Assembly (NCBI GenBank): GCA_030614645.1 | Contig: JAUWTR010000010.1 | Coordinates: 1-11,881, forward strand | DNA from: Candidatus Aminicenantota bacterium | GTDB taxonomy: Bacteria > Acidobacteriota > Aminicenantia > Aminicenantales > Aminicenantaceae | Length of the DNA: 11,881 bases | Direction of reading: 5' to 3' | Part shown: positions 1 to 8,877 of the stretch, piece by piece | How the letters are laid out: the number at the start of each line of letters is the position of its first letter | Numbering within the stretch: position 1 is the first letter of the stretch | Notes under the pieces: generated by a model | Database searches by the model: none | What the model was told of the DNA's origin: nothing | The model's input: only the letters and a program-made list of their open reading frames with translations | Made by a program: the position numbers and the translations under genes

Positions 1-1
1 A

Positions 2-517
2 CCCACTGGTTTCGGGATGGCTTCTCTTCCTTTGGCATCTCCGGGAGAATATAAAATAGAACTTTCTGTAGGAGAAAACACATTAGAAAAAAAAGGGATT
101 ATTCACCCTGATCCAAGGTTCGAATTTAATGAGAAAGATAGAGCTGCCCAGCGTGATTCCCAGGTTGAAATTATTGTGTTATCTAAAAAAATGGGGTTGG
201 CTGTTACCAGAACAAGAGTTATTAGAAAACGCTTGGATAAGTTGAATGAAGAATTTGAAAAAAAAGATGGCATTACGGAAGAAGTATATGATGCTTTAAA
301 GAAGTTTGAGAAAAAATTCAGTATACTTGAGGAGAAGGTAACACCCAAAGGAATAGGGTATAGAGGTTCAATGGAAATGGCTCTAAGAGGAGGGCCTGTA
401 GGGGGGTCCTACTCTATGATGGTAATGTTTTTGGGCATGGATGTAAGTGGATACCCTTCCCCTATAACTGATACTCAAGCAGATTTCTTAAAGGAATTGA
501 CAATCGCCGTTGATTAA
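2..517 (+). CDS. C-terminal part of a sialidase-like (BNR/VPS10-type) beta-propeller protein, cut by the left edge
   Basis: The frame is open from base 2, so the gene starts outside the window; the ATG at 17 lies inside the domain. The first residues (PTGFGMASLPLASPGEYKI, then a DPR motif near residue 37) resemble the small beta-sandwich with a 'GTYTVRLTVDG...DPR' pattern that follows the propeller in large WD40/YVTN/BNR-repeat glycosyl-hydrolase-like proteins. A charged helical region with coiled-coil character follows (about residues 45-115), then a conserved-looking tail starting PSPITDTQADFLKEL. I see no propeller repeats because that part is off-window. The frame ends at TAA 515-517, earlier than the family usually ends; see the in-frame continuation at 518-628. 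Whether it is secreted cannot be judged. Family assignment is from recalled sequence patterns and is moderately sure; the substrate is unknown. Confidence 0.6.
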   Translation, partial: PTGFGMASLPLASPGEYKIELSVGENTLEKKGIIHPDPRFEFNEKDRAAQRDSQVEIIVLSKKMGLAVTRTRVIRKRLDKLNEEFEKKDGITEEVYDALKKFEKKFSILEEKVTPKGIGYRGSMEMALRGGPVGGSYSMMVMFLGMDVSGYPSPITDTQADFLKELTIAVD

Positions 518-628
518 ATTGTGGATGCGTTCAATAAATTCATCACTATTGATATTTCTGAGTTGAATGAATTGCTGACCCAACATGATCTGAGCATTTT
601 AAGAGCTCCGGAAGAAATAGTATTATAA
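518..628 (+). pseudogene. In-frame continuation of the sialidase-like gene after a premature TAA
   Basis: Directly after TAA 515-517 the same frame stays open for 36 codons to TAA 626-628. It reads IVDAFNKFITIDISELNELL and then a short tail ending RAPEEIVL. This looks like the normal end of the family: an amphipathic helix, then an 'LN-LL' motif, then a hydrophobic/proline tail. Joining it to the upstream product (…TIAVD|IVDAFN…) gives a continuous helix, so the stop probably arose by one base change, for example CAA to TAA. A GTG at 521 could start translation in principle, but no Shine-Dalgarno site precedes it. The gene may be slightly truncated yet functional, or decaying; a sequencing or assembly error is also possible. 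Confidence 0.55.
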
Positions 629-767
629 GGGTCATAAGGATTCAAAATGTAAATAGAGTATAGTAAGTTAATTCATTTTTAATATCATTTCATCTTTTAA
701 AAGTAATTAGCATATTGTATAATCTCCCCTAATTTCTTAAAAAGAATTATTTATATAAGGACGGGAT
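629..767. other. AT-rich intergenic spacer upstream of the ATPase operon
   Basis: About 140 bases with very low G+C and no credible reading frame. I see no clear terminator for the upstream gene. The right half holds the likely ATPase promoter (about 695-723) and the ntpF ribosome binding site. Confidence 0.6.
695..723 (+). promoter_or_regulatory. Candidate sigma-70-type promoter of the ATPase operon
   Basis: A perfect TATAAT lies at 718-723, with a weak -35 element TTTTAA at 695-700 (17-base spacer) or TTTAAA at 696-701 (16-base spacer). The -10 box is 44 bases upstream of the first ATG, a normal leader length. In such AT-rich DNA a chance TATAAT is not rare, so this is a candidate only. 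Confidence 0.4.
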
Positions 768-1127
768 ATGGACAAGGATATAAAAAATAACTCACCTTTG
801 GCGGCACTTGAAAAAATACAAAAGACTGAAGAACAAGCTCAGAAGGATATACAGGATGCACATGAGAGTACGTCCCAAATGATTATTGAGGAAGCACAGA
901 AAGAAGCCGAAAAAATTAAGGAAAAAGTAATTACTGATGCCAAAAAAATGGCTGCGGGAAAGATGGATTATATGATCAAGCAAGCCTCTAAGGAAGCAGA
1001 TAAAATAAAGAAAGAGGCAAGTAATGAAGCTTTAAACCTGCAAAAAAAGACAGCGGGATTGAAGAAAGAATCTATAAAAAAGACAGCTGAAAAGATAAAG
1101 CGTTATTTAGAGAATAGAGAAATTTGA
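768..1127 (+). CDS. ntpF: V-type ATPase peripheral-stalk subunit (NtpF-like, G/H type)
   Basis: A 119-residue, almost entirely helical protein very rich in Lys, Glu, Ala and Gln, with a heptad/hendecad-like pattern of small hydrophobic residues from about residue 10 to 115. There is no membrane segment. This is the profile of the stalk subunit that pairs with subunit E to form the stator holding the catalytic head (NtpF in E. hirae, about 105 residues). Position supports the call: it is first in the operon, directly before subunit I, as in the ntp operon. The ATG at 768 is preceded by AAGGA at 757-761. Only 3 bases separate its TGA from the next start. Sequence identity alone is weak for such coiled coils; context makes the call. 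Confidence 0.85.
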   Translation: MDKDIKNNSPLAALEKIQKTEEQAQKDIQDAHESTSQMIIEEAQKEAEKIKEKVITDAKKMAAGKMDYMIKQASKEADKIKKEASNEALNLQKKTAGLKKESIKKTAEKIKRYLENREI

Positions 1128-1130
1128 CAA

Positions 1131-3044
1131 ATGGCTATAGCTGAAATAAACAAAGTCCAGATCATTGGCAATGCAAATATAAAAATGGATGTTCTTTCTT
1201 CTTTACAGGAAGAAGGAATCATCCAGATAGAAAAAACAGATTATGATGCACTTGGACTGAACTCTCCATCTTCAGAGGATACCAAACTCGACCATCGCTT
1301 ATTTCAACTTTCTCATACAATTGACTTCCTTTCACAGGGGGAAAGGAAAGGCCTTGCTGAGAAGATATTGATGAAAAAACCTAAATTGTCAAAGCCAGAA
1401 AGGAAAAAAATAATAAAATCCAATTATACTCCTATTATAGAAAAGGCAGAGAGTTTAGAGAGAGAAAAGAACGATATTATCTCAAGTAATAAGTATCTAA
1501 GCAAAGAAAAAGCCCTATTAAAACCTTTTAAAAACCTGGACATCCCAATTAAATTGGTTCAGCTAAATGGATATACAGAATTTCGCTTGGGAACTATTCC
1601 TTTGTCAGAGGTAGAAAATCTTAGAAAAATTCAGGAAGAGGAAGAGTTGTGGTTTAGTGTAATTCAGCAAGGGAAAAGGGAAGTTTTTCTTCTAATAATA
1701 TATTTAAGGGAGAAGAAAGAGGCCTTTGAAGAATCCTTCAAAAAAATATCGTATATTCCTTATTATTTCACTGAGTCAACTATAAAAAGAGCGGGAAAAT
1801 CTGATACGGTTACCGATATAATGAGAAAAATTGATGAGGAGATCAAGCAGGGCGAAAACAAGGTCATCCAGCTTGACAAAGAAGCACGTGAACTGGGCCT
1901 AATGCACAAAGAAAAGCTTATGCTCGTTTATGATGGATTGTTAAATGAGAGAAATAAACAAAGATTTTCTCAACTTGCTGGAGAAACTAAATCGATATTT
2001 TATTTGGAAGGATGGATCCAGATAAAGGACATTAAGCGGTTAAAGGCTAAACTGAAACCTTATTCAGAATCTATTGAATACTTTTTTCGCTCCCCACTTC
2101 CAGATGAAATCCCGCCTGTTGTTCTTGAGAATCCTTCTGCAGTAAAACCGTTTGAAATTGTGACAAAGCTTTACGGGCTTCCTGCTAGAGGATCTTTAGA
2201 ACCTACCATCTATTTTGCACCTTTCTTTTTTGTTTTTTTAGGATTAACAGTTAGTGAGGCAGGGTATGGCTTGCTGGTTGCTATTCTTAGTATGCTTTAT
2301 CTCAAAATTGCTAAACCTAGGGGAGGGCTGAGAAGTTTTTTAATACTCTTTGCTATTGTGGGAGTTTCTAATGTTTTATTCTGGACTATGGTCGGTGGCT
2401 GGTTTGGTTTTCCTATTCGAAAGTTAATGGTCATAGATCCTTTAGCTGATCCAGTGCCCTTTCTCATTCTTTCTTTAGTTCTCGGATTTATTCAGGTGTG
2501 GTTTGGGACTTTTTTGAAGATGATCACGTATATAAAAAACAAAAAATACTTGGATGCTTTTTTTGTTCAGGGTGGATGGTTGATCTTGTTGCCGAGCCTT
2601 GTTCTCTATCTTCTCCTTAAAAATCCGGTATGGGGTTTTATGGCCCTTGGGGGTGCCTCAGGAATTGTATTTTTTGCTTCTCCCAGCCGCAATCCCATTT
2701 CCAGGTTCTTTGGTGGTTTATACAACCTGTATGATATATCACGCTATCTTGCAGATGTGCTTTCTTATTCACGCCTTTTGGCTCTGGGGCTGGCAACCAC
2801 AGTTATTGCCATGGTAGTCAATACTCTTTGCCAGACTGCTTTAGGTATACCATGGGTAGGCTGGTTTTTTGCTGCCTTGATATTTATTGGAGGGCACATT
2901 TTTAATCTGGCCATCAGCTTTCTTGGTGGCTTTGTACATTCAATGCGGCTTCAGTTTGTAGAATTTTTTGGTAAATTTTTTGAGTTGGGGGGTAAACCGT
3001 TTGAACCTTTTGAATTGGAAAATAAATATACAGAATTAAGTTAA
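1131..3044 (+). CDS. ntpI: V-type ATPase membrane subunit I (a-subunit homologue)
   Basis: 637 residues, close to the usual length of about 650. Residues 1 to about 350 form the cytoplasmic arm that binds the stalk tops, rich in charged helices. From about residue 355 onward there are seven to eight hydrophobic membrane segments, starting near the motif SEAGYGLL. Two key arginines are recognisable: R548 in LSYSRLLALGLA, equivalent to the essential arginine of yeast Vph1 (R735), and R606 in HSMRLQFVEFFGKFF followed by GGKPFEPF, the second conserved arginine. These face the K ring and release or load the ion in the two half-channels. The start follows ntpF after 3 bases with only a weak ribosome site, so translational coupling is likely. 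The end is followed by a 27-base gap holding the strong ribosome site of ntpK. Confidence 0.96.
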   Translation: MAIAEINKVQIIGNANIKMDVLSSLQEEGIIQIEKTDYDALGLNSPSSEDTKLDHRLFQLSHTIDFLSQGERKGLAEKILMKKPKLSKPERKKIIKSNYTPIIEKAESLEREKNDIISSNKYLSKEKALLKPFKNLDIPIKLVQLNGYTEFRLGTIPLSEVENLRKIQEEEELWFSVIQQGKREVFLLIIYLREKKEAFEESFKKISYIPYYFTESTIKRAGKSDTVTDIMRKIDEEIKQGENKVIQLDKEARELGLMHKEKLMLVYDGLLNERNKQRFSQLAGETKSIFYLEGWIQIKDIKRLKAKLKPYSESIEYFFRSPLPDEIPPVVLENPSAVKPFEIVTKLYGLPARGSLEPTIYFAPFFFVFLGLTVSEAGYGLLVAILSMLYLKIAKPRGGLRSFLILFAIVGVSNVLFWTMVGGWFGFPIRKLMVIDPLADPVPFLILSLVLGFIQVWFGTFLKMITYIKNKKYLDAFFVQGGWLILLPSLVLYLLLKNPVWGFMALGGASGIVFFASPSRNPISRFFGGLYNLYDISRYLADVLSYSRLLALGLATTVIAMVVNTLCQTALGIPWVGWFFAALIFIGGHIFNLAISFLGGFVHSMRLQFVEFFGKFFELGGKPFEPFELENKYTELS

Positions 3045-3058
3045 ATAAAGATTGTATG

Positions 3059-3066
3059 TAAGGAGG
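3059..3066 (+). promoter_or_regulatory. Near-perfect Shine-Dalgarno site of ntpK
   Basis: TAAGGAGG lies 5 bases before the ATG at 3072. It is clearly the strongest ribosome site within the ATPase operon; most other subunits have weak sites or overlapping starts. This fits the need for many K copies (a ring) per enzyme. Confidence 0.85.
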
Positions 3067-3071
3067 AATAA

Positions 3072-3545
<474 letters not shown>

Positions 3546-3566
3546 TTTTTAATTAGAGTAAAAAAA

Positions 3567-3983
3567 ATGAGTTTGGAGAAGATTATAAAAAAAATCAGTG
3601 ACAACGCAGAAGCAGAAGTCCGAAAAATCATTGATAAAAGCAAACAAGAAGCAGAAGAGATCAAAAAAAAAGCGGGAGAGGAAGCTTCTAATGCCGCTGA
3701 AGAATACCTTTCAGATGAAGAACGCCGGAGAGAGTTGGAGGCGAACCGGATAGTAACTAAAGCTCGTATGGACAAGAAGATGAAGATTCTTTTCTGCAAA
3801 AAAGAGATTATTGACGAGATATTGGATGCAGCCTTTAAAGAAGCGATAAGAGGGAAGGAGTCTTTGAAAAAGAGAATAATCATGAAAGAAGGTGAGAAAG
3901 AAGGGATTCTTGATAAGGACAAACTAAAAGATGAGCTTCGTCCTGAGCTTGAGCGGAGTATTGTAGAGGACTTAAAACTATGA
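3567..3983 (+). CDS. ntpE: V-type ATPase stalk subunit E, unusually short
   Basis: 138 residues against roughly 185-200 in the usual family. Residues 1 to about 75 form the N-terminal charged coiled coil (MSLEKIIKKISDNAEAEVRK…), which pairs with the NtpF-like subunit. The end (GILDKDKLKDELRPELERSI) matches the normal C-terminal 'DNTF…LR-ELRPE' segment. What is missing is most of the globular alpha/beta part in between, including the usual 'LG' and 'NT' strands. No frameshift is apparent: the frame is open throughout and its TGA overlaps the next ATG in an ATGA junction (3980-3983). The start lacks a good ribosome site. Subunit identity is supported by position between K and C; the reduced globular domain is the odd point. 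Confidence 0.85.
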   Translation: MSLEKIIKKISDNAEAEVRKIIDKSKQEAEEIKKKAGEEASNAAEEYLSDEERRRELEANRIVTKARMDKKMKILFCKKEIIDEILDAAFKEAIRGKESLKKRIIMKEGEKEGILDKDKLKDELRPELERSIVEDLKL

Positions 3984-4765
3984 AGAAAATTTCCCGCATT
4001 GATTATACTTATGCGGTAGGAAGAGTGCGTGCTCTAGAGAAAAAACTTATTTCAAGAGATGTGTTTCTCGAAAGTGCAGAGGAGGAAGATTTTTTATCCG
4101 CCACAAAAATAATATTTGATGCAGGATATTTTCTGGAAGAAATGGAGGAGATAAAAGATACAAAAGAATTGGATATTTTTCTTAAAAAAGAAAAAGAAAG
4201 CCTGATTAAGGATATGTTTGGTCTTTGCCTTGAGAAAAAGATTATGAAGGTGATTGAAGAAGAATATTGTCCTGAAGATGCCTTAAAAACCGCAAAGGAA
4301 ACCGGATATCCTTTTATCATAGATTATGTGCGTCATAGAATAGACCTGGGAAACCTTAAAATATTAGCCAGGATAAAATACCTGGACCTTCCTCAAGATA
4401 AGCTTAAAACTATTATAATGGATGGAGGGTTTATTGAAACTGAAAAAATATTGAAAAGTTATTCTCTTTCTTATTTTGATATTAGTGAGTCACTAAAGCT
4501 CAGCCCATATTTTGAAGCGTGGGGTAATGGCATAGATGCTTTACAGGAAAATGAAACATTTGTGACGCTGGAAAGAGAGTTTGAAAATTATCTTATGAGA
4601 TATTTAAGAAACGCCAGATATATTGTTTTTGGTCCTGAGCCTGTTTTTGCTTATGTCCTTGCTAAAAAGAAAGAACTTAATTTATTCCGTATTATTGGCG
4701 TTGGGAAGATGAACCGCCTTACAGAGAAAATAATAAAAAACAGGATAAGTGAAACTTATGTTTAA
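3980..4765 (+). CDS. ntpC: V-type ATPase subunit C (rotor-to-ring adaptor, d-type), short form
   Basis: 261 residues; bacterial homologues usually have about 320-350. Subunit C is a funnel of three repeated helical units that seats the central stalk on the K ring. The N-terminal signature YAVGRVRALEKKLI (about residues 11-24), a middle unit with VRHRIDLGNLKILARIKYL (about 117-135), and the C-terminal unit FGPEPVFAYVLAKKKELNLF followed by RIIGVGKMN and a final SETYV are all recognisable. The missing length appears to come from the first or second repeat unit. No frameshift is seen. It overlaps ntpE by ATGA and its stop overlaps the likely ATG of the next gene by 8 bases, so the three genes are probably translationally coupled. 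Confidence 0.88.
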   Translation: MKKISRIDYTYAVGRVRALEKKLISRDVFLESAEEEDFLSATKIIFDAGYFLEEMEEIKDTKELDIFLKKEKESLIKDMFGLCLEKKIMKVIEEEYCPEDALKTAKETGYPFIIDYVRHRIDLGNLKILARIKYLDLPQDKLKTIIMDGGFIETEKILKSYSLSYFDISESLKLSPYFEAWGNGIDALQENETFVTLEREFENYLMRYLRNARYIVFGPEPVFAYVLAKKKELNLFRIIGVGKMNRLTEKIIKNRISETYV

Positions 4766-5081
4766 TAAAGTTGCTGTAATGGGAGATGCTGATTTAGTTT
4801 TTCCTTTAAAGGCTTTGGGAATTAAAGTATATACTCCTGCGGGTATTTATGAAGCTAGAGAAATGCTTAAAGGACTTGAGAAAGAAGGGATTGCTCTTTG
4901 TTTGGTCAATGATAAATTTTTTGCACCCCTGAAAAAGGAGATTGATAAATTGGAGAAAAAGTTTTGTCCGGTTGTAGCTAGTTTTTCAGACTATAGAGAA
5001 GCATCTGATCTTATCAGCCAGAAGATGAAAGATCTTGCCATAAAGGCAACAGGCTCGGATTCTTTAATTAGAAGGAAATAA
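4758..5081 (+). CDS. ntpG: V-type ATPase central-stalk subunit F (NtpG in E. hirae naming)
   Basis: 107 residues from the ATG at 4758 (normal about 105). The Rossmann-like start MFNKVAVMGDADLVFPLKAL is typical of subunit F, which reads 'ia-iGd-d-v-gFrl-G'. It binds subunit D and forms the rotor; in the family it can influence ATPase activity. A GTG at 4749 would add three residues, but AGGA at 4742-4745 is only 3 bases from it and 12 from the ATG; ATG 4758 gives the usual protein start and an 8-base overlap with ntpC. The C-terminal tail after about residue 95 (ATGSDSLIRRK) looks flexible. AAGGA just before its stop serves the next gene. Confidence 0.88.
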   Translation: MFNKVAVMGDADLVFPLKALGIKVYTPAGIYEAREMLKGLEKEGIALCLVNDKFFAPLKKEIDKLEKKFCPVVASFSDYREASDLISQKMKDLAIKATGSDSLIRRK

Positions 5082-5082
5082 T

Positions 5083-6846
5083 ATGAAAAAAGGAAAGATT
5101 ATTAGAACTGCAGGGCCTCTTGTTGTTGCTTCGGACTGTCTGGGAGCAAAAATGTACGACATGGTTAAAATAGGAGATATCGGGCTTATAGGAGAAATAA
5201 TTGAACTTAAAGAGGATAGAGCATTTATTCAGGTTTATGAAGACACAACCGGTATAGGACCTGGGGAACCAGTAGAATTGACTGGGAAGCCGTTAAGTGT
5301 TGAGTTAGGTCCCGGTCTTATTAGTTCTGTTTTTGACGGAATTCAGCGCCCGCTGGATGTTATTAAAGAAAAAGAAGGTGACTTTATAACAAGAGGAATA
5401 GATGTGCCCCCTTTAAATAGGGAGAAAAAATGGGATTTTAAGCCTTTTGTAAAAAAAGGACAGAAGGTTGAAGAAGGGGATTTCCTGGGAGAAATCGAAG
5501 AAACTCCGCTTATAAAGCATAAGATAATGGTGCCTTCAGGAAAAAATGGCACGGTCATTAAAATTAAGAAAGGAAAAATGCTGATAGAAGAAGTCGCAGC
5601 TGTTATTAAAAGTGAGGAAAAGGAACATGAAGTCCGTTTGTTTCAAGTTTGGTCTATCCGCAAAAACCGGCTGGTTAAAAAGCGGGAGATGCCTGAAATT
5701 CCTTTAGTTACTGGACAAAGAGTGCTTGACACACTTTTTCCTCTGGCAAAAGGAGGAACAGCCTGTATTCCTGGGCCTTTCGGAAGCGGCAAGACCGTAG
5801 TTCAGCATCAATTGGCTAAGTGGTCTGATGCTCAGATCATTGTGTTTGTTGCATGTGGTGAGCGCGGCAATGAAGTTGCTGACCTTCTTTTAAGTTTTCC
5901 TAAGTTAAAAGACCCGAGCACTGGAAGGCCTTTGATGGAACGTACTATCATAATAGCAAATACATCAAATATGCCTGTTGCTGCAAGGGAAGCTTCGATT
6001 TATACAGGCATGACAATAGCAGAGTATTTTAGGGATATGGGCTACTCAGTAGCGCTTATGGCTGATTCTTCAAGCCGTTGGGCTGAGGCTTTAAGGGAGA
6101 TATCCGGACGTATGGAGGAAATGCCTGGAGAAGAAGGTTATCCGGCCTACCTTGCCTCCCGGATTGCAGAATTTTATGAAAGAGCAGGAAAGGTAATTTG
6201 TCTTGGTTCTGATAATAGAGAAGGAGCTTTAAGTGTTATTGGAGCAGTCTCTCCTCCTGGAGGCGATTTGTCCGACCCTGTGGTTCAGTCCACACTTAAG
6301 GTTGTAAAGGTATTTTGGGCACTTGATGATAAATTAGCTAATATGCGGCATTTCCCGGCTATTAATTGGCTGAACAGCTATTCTTTATATGCCGAAAGTA
6401 TAAAAGATTACTGGGATAAAGAAATAGCTGAGGATTTTTCAGAAATAAGACAGGAAGCTATGAAACTTCTGGAAAAGGAATCTGAACTCCAGGAGATAGC
6501 AAGACTTGTAGGAGTAGAATCGCTTTCTGACCAGGACCGCCTAGTGCTTGAATCTTCAAAATCGATCAGGGAGGACTTCCTTCATCAGAATGCTTTTCAT
6601 CCGCAGGACACTTACACCTCTTTAAGGAAGCAGTATTTAATGATGAGAACGATCATACATTTCCATAATTCCGGACTCAAAGCACTGAAAGAAGGGATTA
6701 ACCTTGAAGATATATTAAAATTGGAGATAAGAGAAAAGATCTCCAAGATGAAGTTTCTGGAGGAAAAAGGAGATGATCCGGATGTTCTTGATTTATTTAT
6801 AGAGATAAACAATGTGTTTAAAGAATTGTTAAAGAAAAAAGGATGA
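5083..6846 (+). CDS. ntpA: V-type ATPase catalytic subunit A
   Basis: 587 residues, full length. The N-terminal beta-barrel spans about residues 1-75. The A-specific non-homologous insert lies at about 110-190 (contains [20 protein letters not shown]). The Walker A loop GPFGSGKT is at 231-238, with K237 and T238 for ATP and Mg2+. The catalytic glutamate is E260 in CGERGNEV (E261 in E. hirae NtpA). The family signature [20 protein letters not shown] follows, and the helical C-terminal domain begins near residue 440. It hydrolyses or makes ATP at the A-B interface. Everything expected is present, so it should be active. The start at 5083 has AAGGA at 5072-5076; 7 bases separate its stop from ntpB. 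Confidence 0.98.
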   Translation: MKKGKIIRTAGPLVVASDCLGAKMYDMVKIGDIGLIGEIIELKEDRAFIQVYEDTTGIGPGEPVELTGKPLSVELGPGLISSVFDGIQRPLDVIKEKEGDFITRGIDVPPLNREKKWDFKPFVKKGQKVEEGDFLGEIEETPLIKHKIMVPSGKNGTVIKIKKGKMLIEEVAAVIKSEEKEHEVRLFQVWSIRKNRLVKKREMPEIPLVTGQRVLDTLFPLAKGGTACIPGPFGSGKTVVQHQLAKWSDAQIIVFVACGERGNEVADLLLSFPKLKDPSTGRPLMERTIIIANTSNMPVAAREASIYTGMTIAEYFRDMGYSVALMADSSSRWAEALREISGRMEEMPGEEGYPAYLASRIAEFYERAGKVICLGSDNREGALSVIGAVSPPGGDLSDPVVQSTLKVVKVFWALDDKLANMRHFPAINWLNSYSLYAESIKDYWDKEIAEDFSEIRQEAMKLLEKESELQEIARLVGVESLSDQDRLVLESSKSIREDFLHQNAFHPQDTYTSLRKQYLMMRTIIHFHNSGLKALKEGINLEDILKLEIREKISKMKFLEEKGDDPDVLDLFIEINNVFKELLKKKG

Positions 6847-6853
6847 CGGAATA

Positions 6854-8230
6854 ATGCACAAAGAATATTTAACTGTTACGAATATAGTTGGGCCTTTAGT
6901 TATTGTTGAAAAGATCGTTGATGTAAAATACGGAGAGTTAGTAGAGATCTCATCTCCCGGTGGACAGCTGCGCAGGGGGACTGTGTTGGATGTTTCAACA
7001 GAAAGAGCAGTGGTGCAGGTCTTCGAAGGCACGACGGGATTGGACATAGATAAATCGAGCATAAGGTTTCTGGGTGGCTCCCAGACATTGGCTGTATCGG
7101 AGGAAATCGTTGGGAGGATATTCGATGGTTCCGGAAATCCCAAGGACGGGGGGCCTAAGATAATAGCAAAGAAAAGGCGTGACATAAATGGGAGTCCTAT
7201 CAACCCCCAAGCTAGGGATTATCCATCTGAGTTTATTCAGACGGGAATATCATCTATTGATGGCATGAACTCTCTTGTAAGAGGCCAGAAACTCCCCATT
7301 TTTTCCGGAAGCGGATTGCCGCATGCAAGGATAGCAGCTCAGATAGCCAGACAGTCTAAAGTCTTGGGGAAAAAAGAAAAATTTGCAGTGGTGTTTGGTG
7401 CTATGGGTATCACTTTTGAAGAGGCGAATTTTTTTATTGAAGATTTCAGAGACACAGGTGCTTTGGAAAGATCTGTTATATTTCTTAACCTGGCAAATGA
7501 ACCTACAATAGAAAGAATTGCTACCCCCAGGCTTGCACTCACATGTGCTGAATTCCTTGCTTTTGATCTAGACATGCATGTCTTGGTGGTTCTTGTGGAT
7601 TATACATTTTACGCTGAAGCTCTTAGGGAGATATCTGCCGCCCGGAAGGAAATTCCCGGCCGGAGAGGATATCCGGGTTATTTATACACTGACTTGGCTT
7701 CTATGTATGAGAGAGCAGGGCGGATAAAAGAAAAACCCGGCTCAATAACCTATATTCCTATACTCACAATGCCCGAGGATGACAAAACTCATCCAATAGC
7801 GGATTTAACCGGATATATAACAGAAGGTCAGATCATGTTGAGTAGAGAATTGCACCGTAAAGGAATATATCCTCCGATCGATGTTCTGCCCAGCCTTTCA
7901 CGGCTCAAGGATAAGGGTATTGGAGAAGGAAAGACAAGAGAAGATCATGCCGATGTTTTAAATCAGCTTTTTGCTTGTTATGCCAGTGGAAAGGAAGCAA
8001 GGGAACTTGCTTTGATATTGGGAGAAGCTGCTCTTTCAGATATGGATAAGATTTATATGGAGTTTGCAGAAAAATATGAAGATGAGTTTGTATGTCAGGG
8101 CGAGCATGAATCACGTTCTATTGCGGATACACTGGATATTGGTTGGGATCTTTTGCGCATGGTGCCAAAGGGCGAGCTTAAAAGGATAAGACCGGAATTT
8201 TTAGATAAATATTACTCCCTAGAAAAATGA
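6854..8230 (+). CDS. ntpB: V-type ATPase non-catalytic subunit B
   Basis: 458 residues, the same length as typical NtpB. The P-loop is replaced by the B-type sequence [17 protein letters not shown], which does not support catalysis. R350, in [20 protein letters not shown], is the arginine finger that completes the catalytic site of subunit A; the number matches E. hirae NtpB. The N-terminal barrel (ITN-like start [16 protein letters not shown]), the [18 protein letters not shown] motif and the C-terminal helical domain are all present. Three A-B pairs form the head. The TGA overlaps the next ATG (ATGA, 8227-8230), so D is probably translationally coupled. Confidence 0.98.
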   Translation: MHKEYLTVTNIVGPLVIVEKIVDVKYGELVEISSPGGQLRRGTVLDVSTERAVVQVFEGTTGLDIDKSSIRFLGGSQTLAVSEEIVGRIFDGSGNPKDGGPKIIAKKRRDINGSPINPQARDYPSEFIQTGISSIDGMNSLVRGQKLPIFSGSGLPHARIAAQIARQSKVLGKKEKFAVVFGAMGITFEEANFFIEDFRDTGALERSVIFLNLANEPTIERIATPRLALTCAEFLAFDLDMHVLVVLVDYTFYAEALREISAARKEIPGRRGYPGYLYTDLASMYERAGRIKEKPGSITYIPILTMPEDDKTHPIADLTGYITEGQIMLSRELHRKGIYPPIDVLPSLSRLKDKGIGEGKTREDHADVLNQLFACYASGKEARELALILGEAALSDMDKIYMEFAEKYEDEFVCQGEHESRSIADTLDIGWDLLRMVPKGELKRIRPEFLDKYYSLEK

Positions 8231-8838
8231 GACTAAATGTCAATCCAAACCGTATGGAGCTTCTGCGGCTGCGCAGGCGTATTAAGCTGGCAGAGCGCGG
8301 ACACAAATTACTAAAAGATAAATTAGAGGAGCTAATGAGGAGGTTCCTTGATCTTATTAGAAAGCTGGATAAACTCCAGGAAGGGATAGGGGAGAAGCTG
8401 GACAAAATATTCATTTCATTTGCTCTTGCCCGCACTAAGGATTCTCAAGAAAAATTAGAAGAGTTTATTCCTGAAGGTGATTTAAATTTGCATGTTGACT
8501 CTGAAAAGATATTCAATCTAGCCATCCCAAAATTTAAGGTCCAAGTGTTAGAGGCTTCGGATTATGATTTTTTCAACACAGAAAGTGAGATGGATATTGG
8601 TCTGAAAAAGATGCAGGAAGTACTTAATGACCTGATGGAAATAGCCCGCTTATGGAAAGCAGTTGAGCTTCTTGCTAGAGAGATTGATGTAACTCGACGT
8701 CGTGTAAATGCATTGGAACATATTCTAATCCCGAATTTGAGGGAGACAATAAGATATATTTCAGGTCGTCTTGAGGAAATGGAAAGGTCATTCCAAGTTC
8801 AGCTTATGCGGGTTAAGGAAATTATTGGAGAACATTAA
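8227..8838 (+). CDS. ntpD: V-type ATPase central-rotor subunit D
   Basis: 203 residues (family about 205-210). The N-terminal helix has the family signature [20 protein letters not shown] followed by [11 protein letters not shown], and the C-terminal helix has [20 protein letters not shown] then [14 protein letters not shown]. These two long helices form the antiparallel coiled coil that turns inside the A3B3 head, with subunit F bound at its middle. No good ribosome site precedes the start, consistent with coupling to ntpB. It is the last gene of the operon: a hairpin terminator follows its TAA, and the next gene converges with only 7 bases between the two stops. Confidence 0.96.
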   Translation: MRLNVNPNRMELLRLRRRIKLAERGHKLLKDKLEELMRRFLDLIRKLDKLQEGIGEKLDKIFISFALARTKDSQEKLEEFIPEGDLNLHVDSEKIFNLAIPKFKVQVLEASDYDFFNTESEMDIGLKKMQEVLNDLMEIARLWKAVELLAREIDVTRRRVNALEHILIPNLRETIRYISGRLEEMERSFQVQLMRVKEIIGEH

Positions 8839-8843
8839 ATCTA

Positions 8844-8877
8844 GGTCAGCTGAAAGAGCGGCTGGTTTTGTTTTTTT
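8844..8877 (+). terminator. Rho-independent terminator of the ATPase operon
   Basis: Bases 8844-8852 (GGTCAGCTG) pair with 8859-8867 (CGGCTGGTT) around a six-base loop AAAGAG; the stem contains several G-U pairs at its base. It is followed by TTTTG and a run of seven T. It begins 5 bases after the ntpD stop and lies inside the last codons of the convergent gene. On the minus strand no matching T-run follows, so it should act in the plus direction only. Confidence 0.75.

Noticed and set aside
521..628. Independent small gene starting at GTG 521
   Set aside because: It lacks a ribosome site, is in phase with the upstream gene and reads as the natural tail of that protein.
4749..4757. GTG start for subunit F giving three extra residues
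   Set aside because: The ribosome site is too close to the GTG, while ATG 4758 gives the usual protein start and a compact overlap with the upstream stop.
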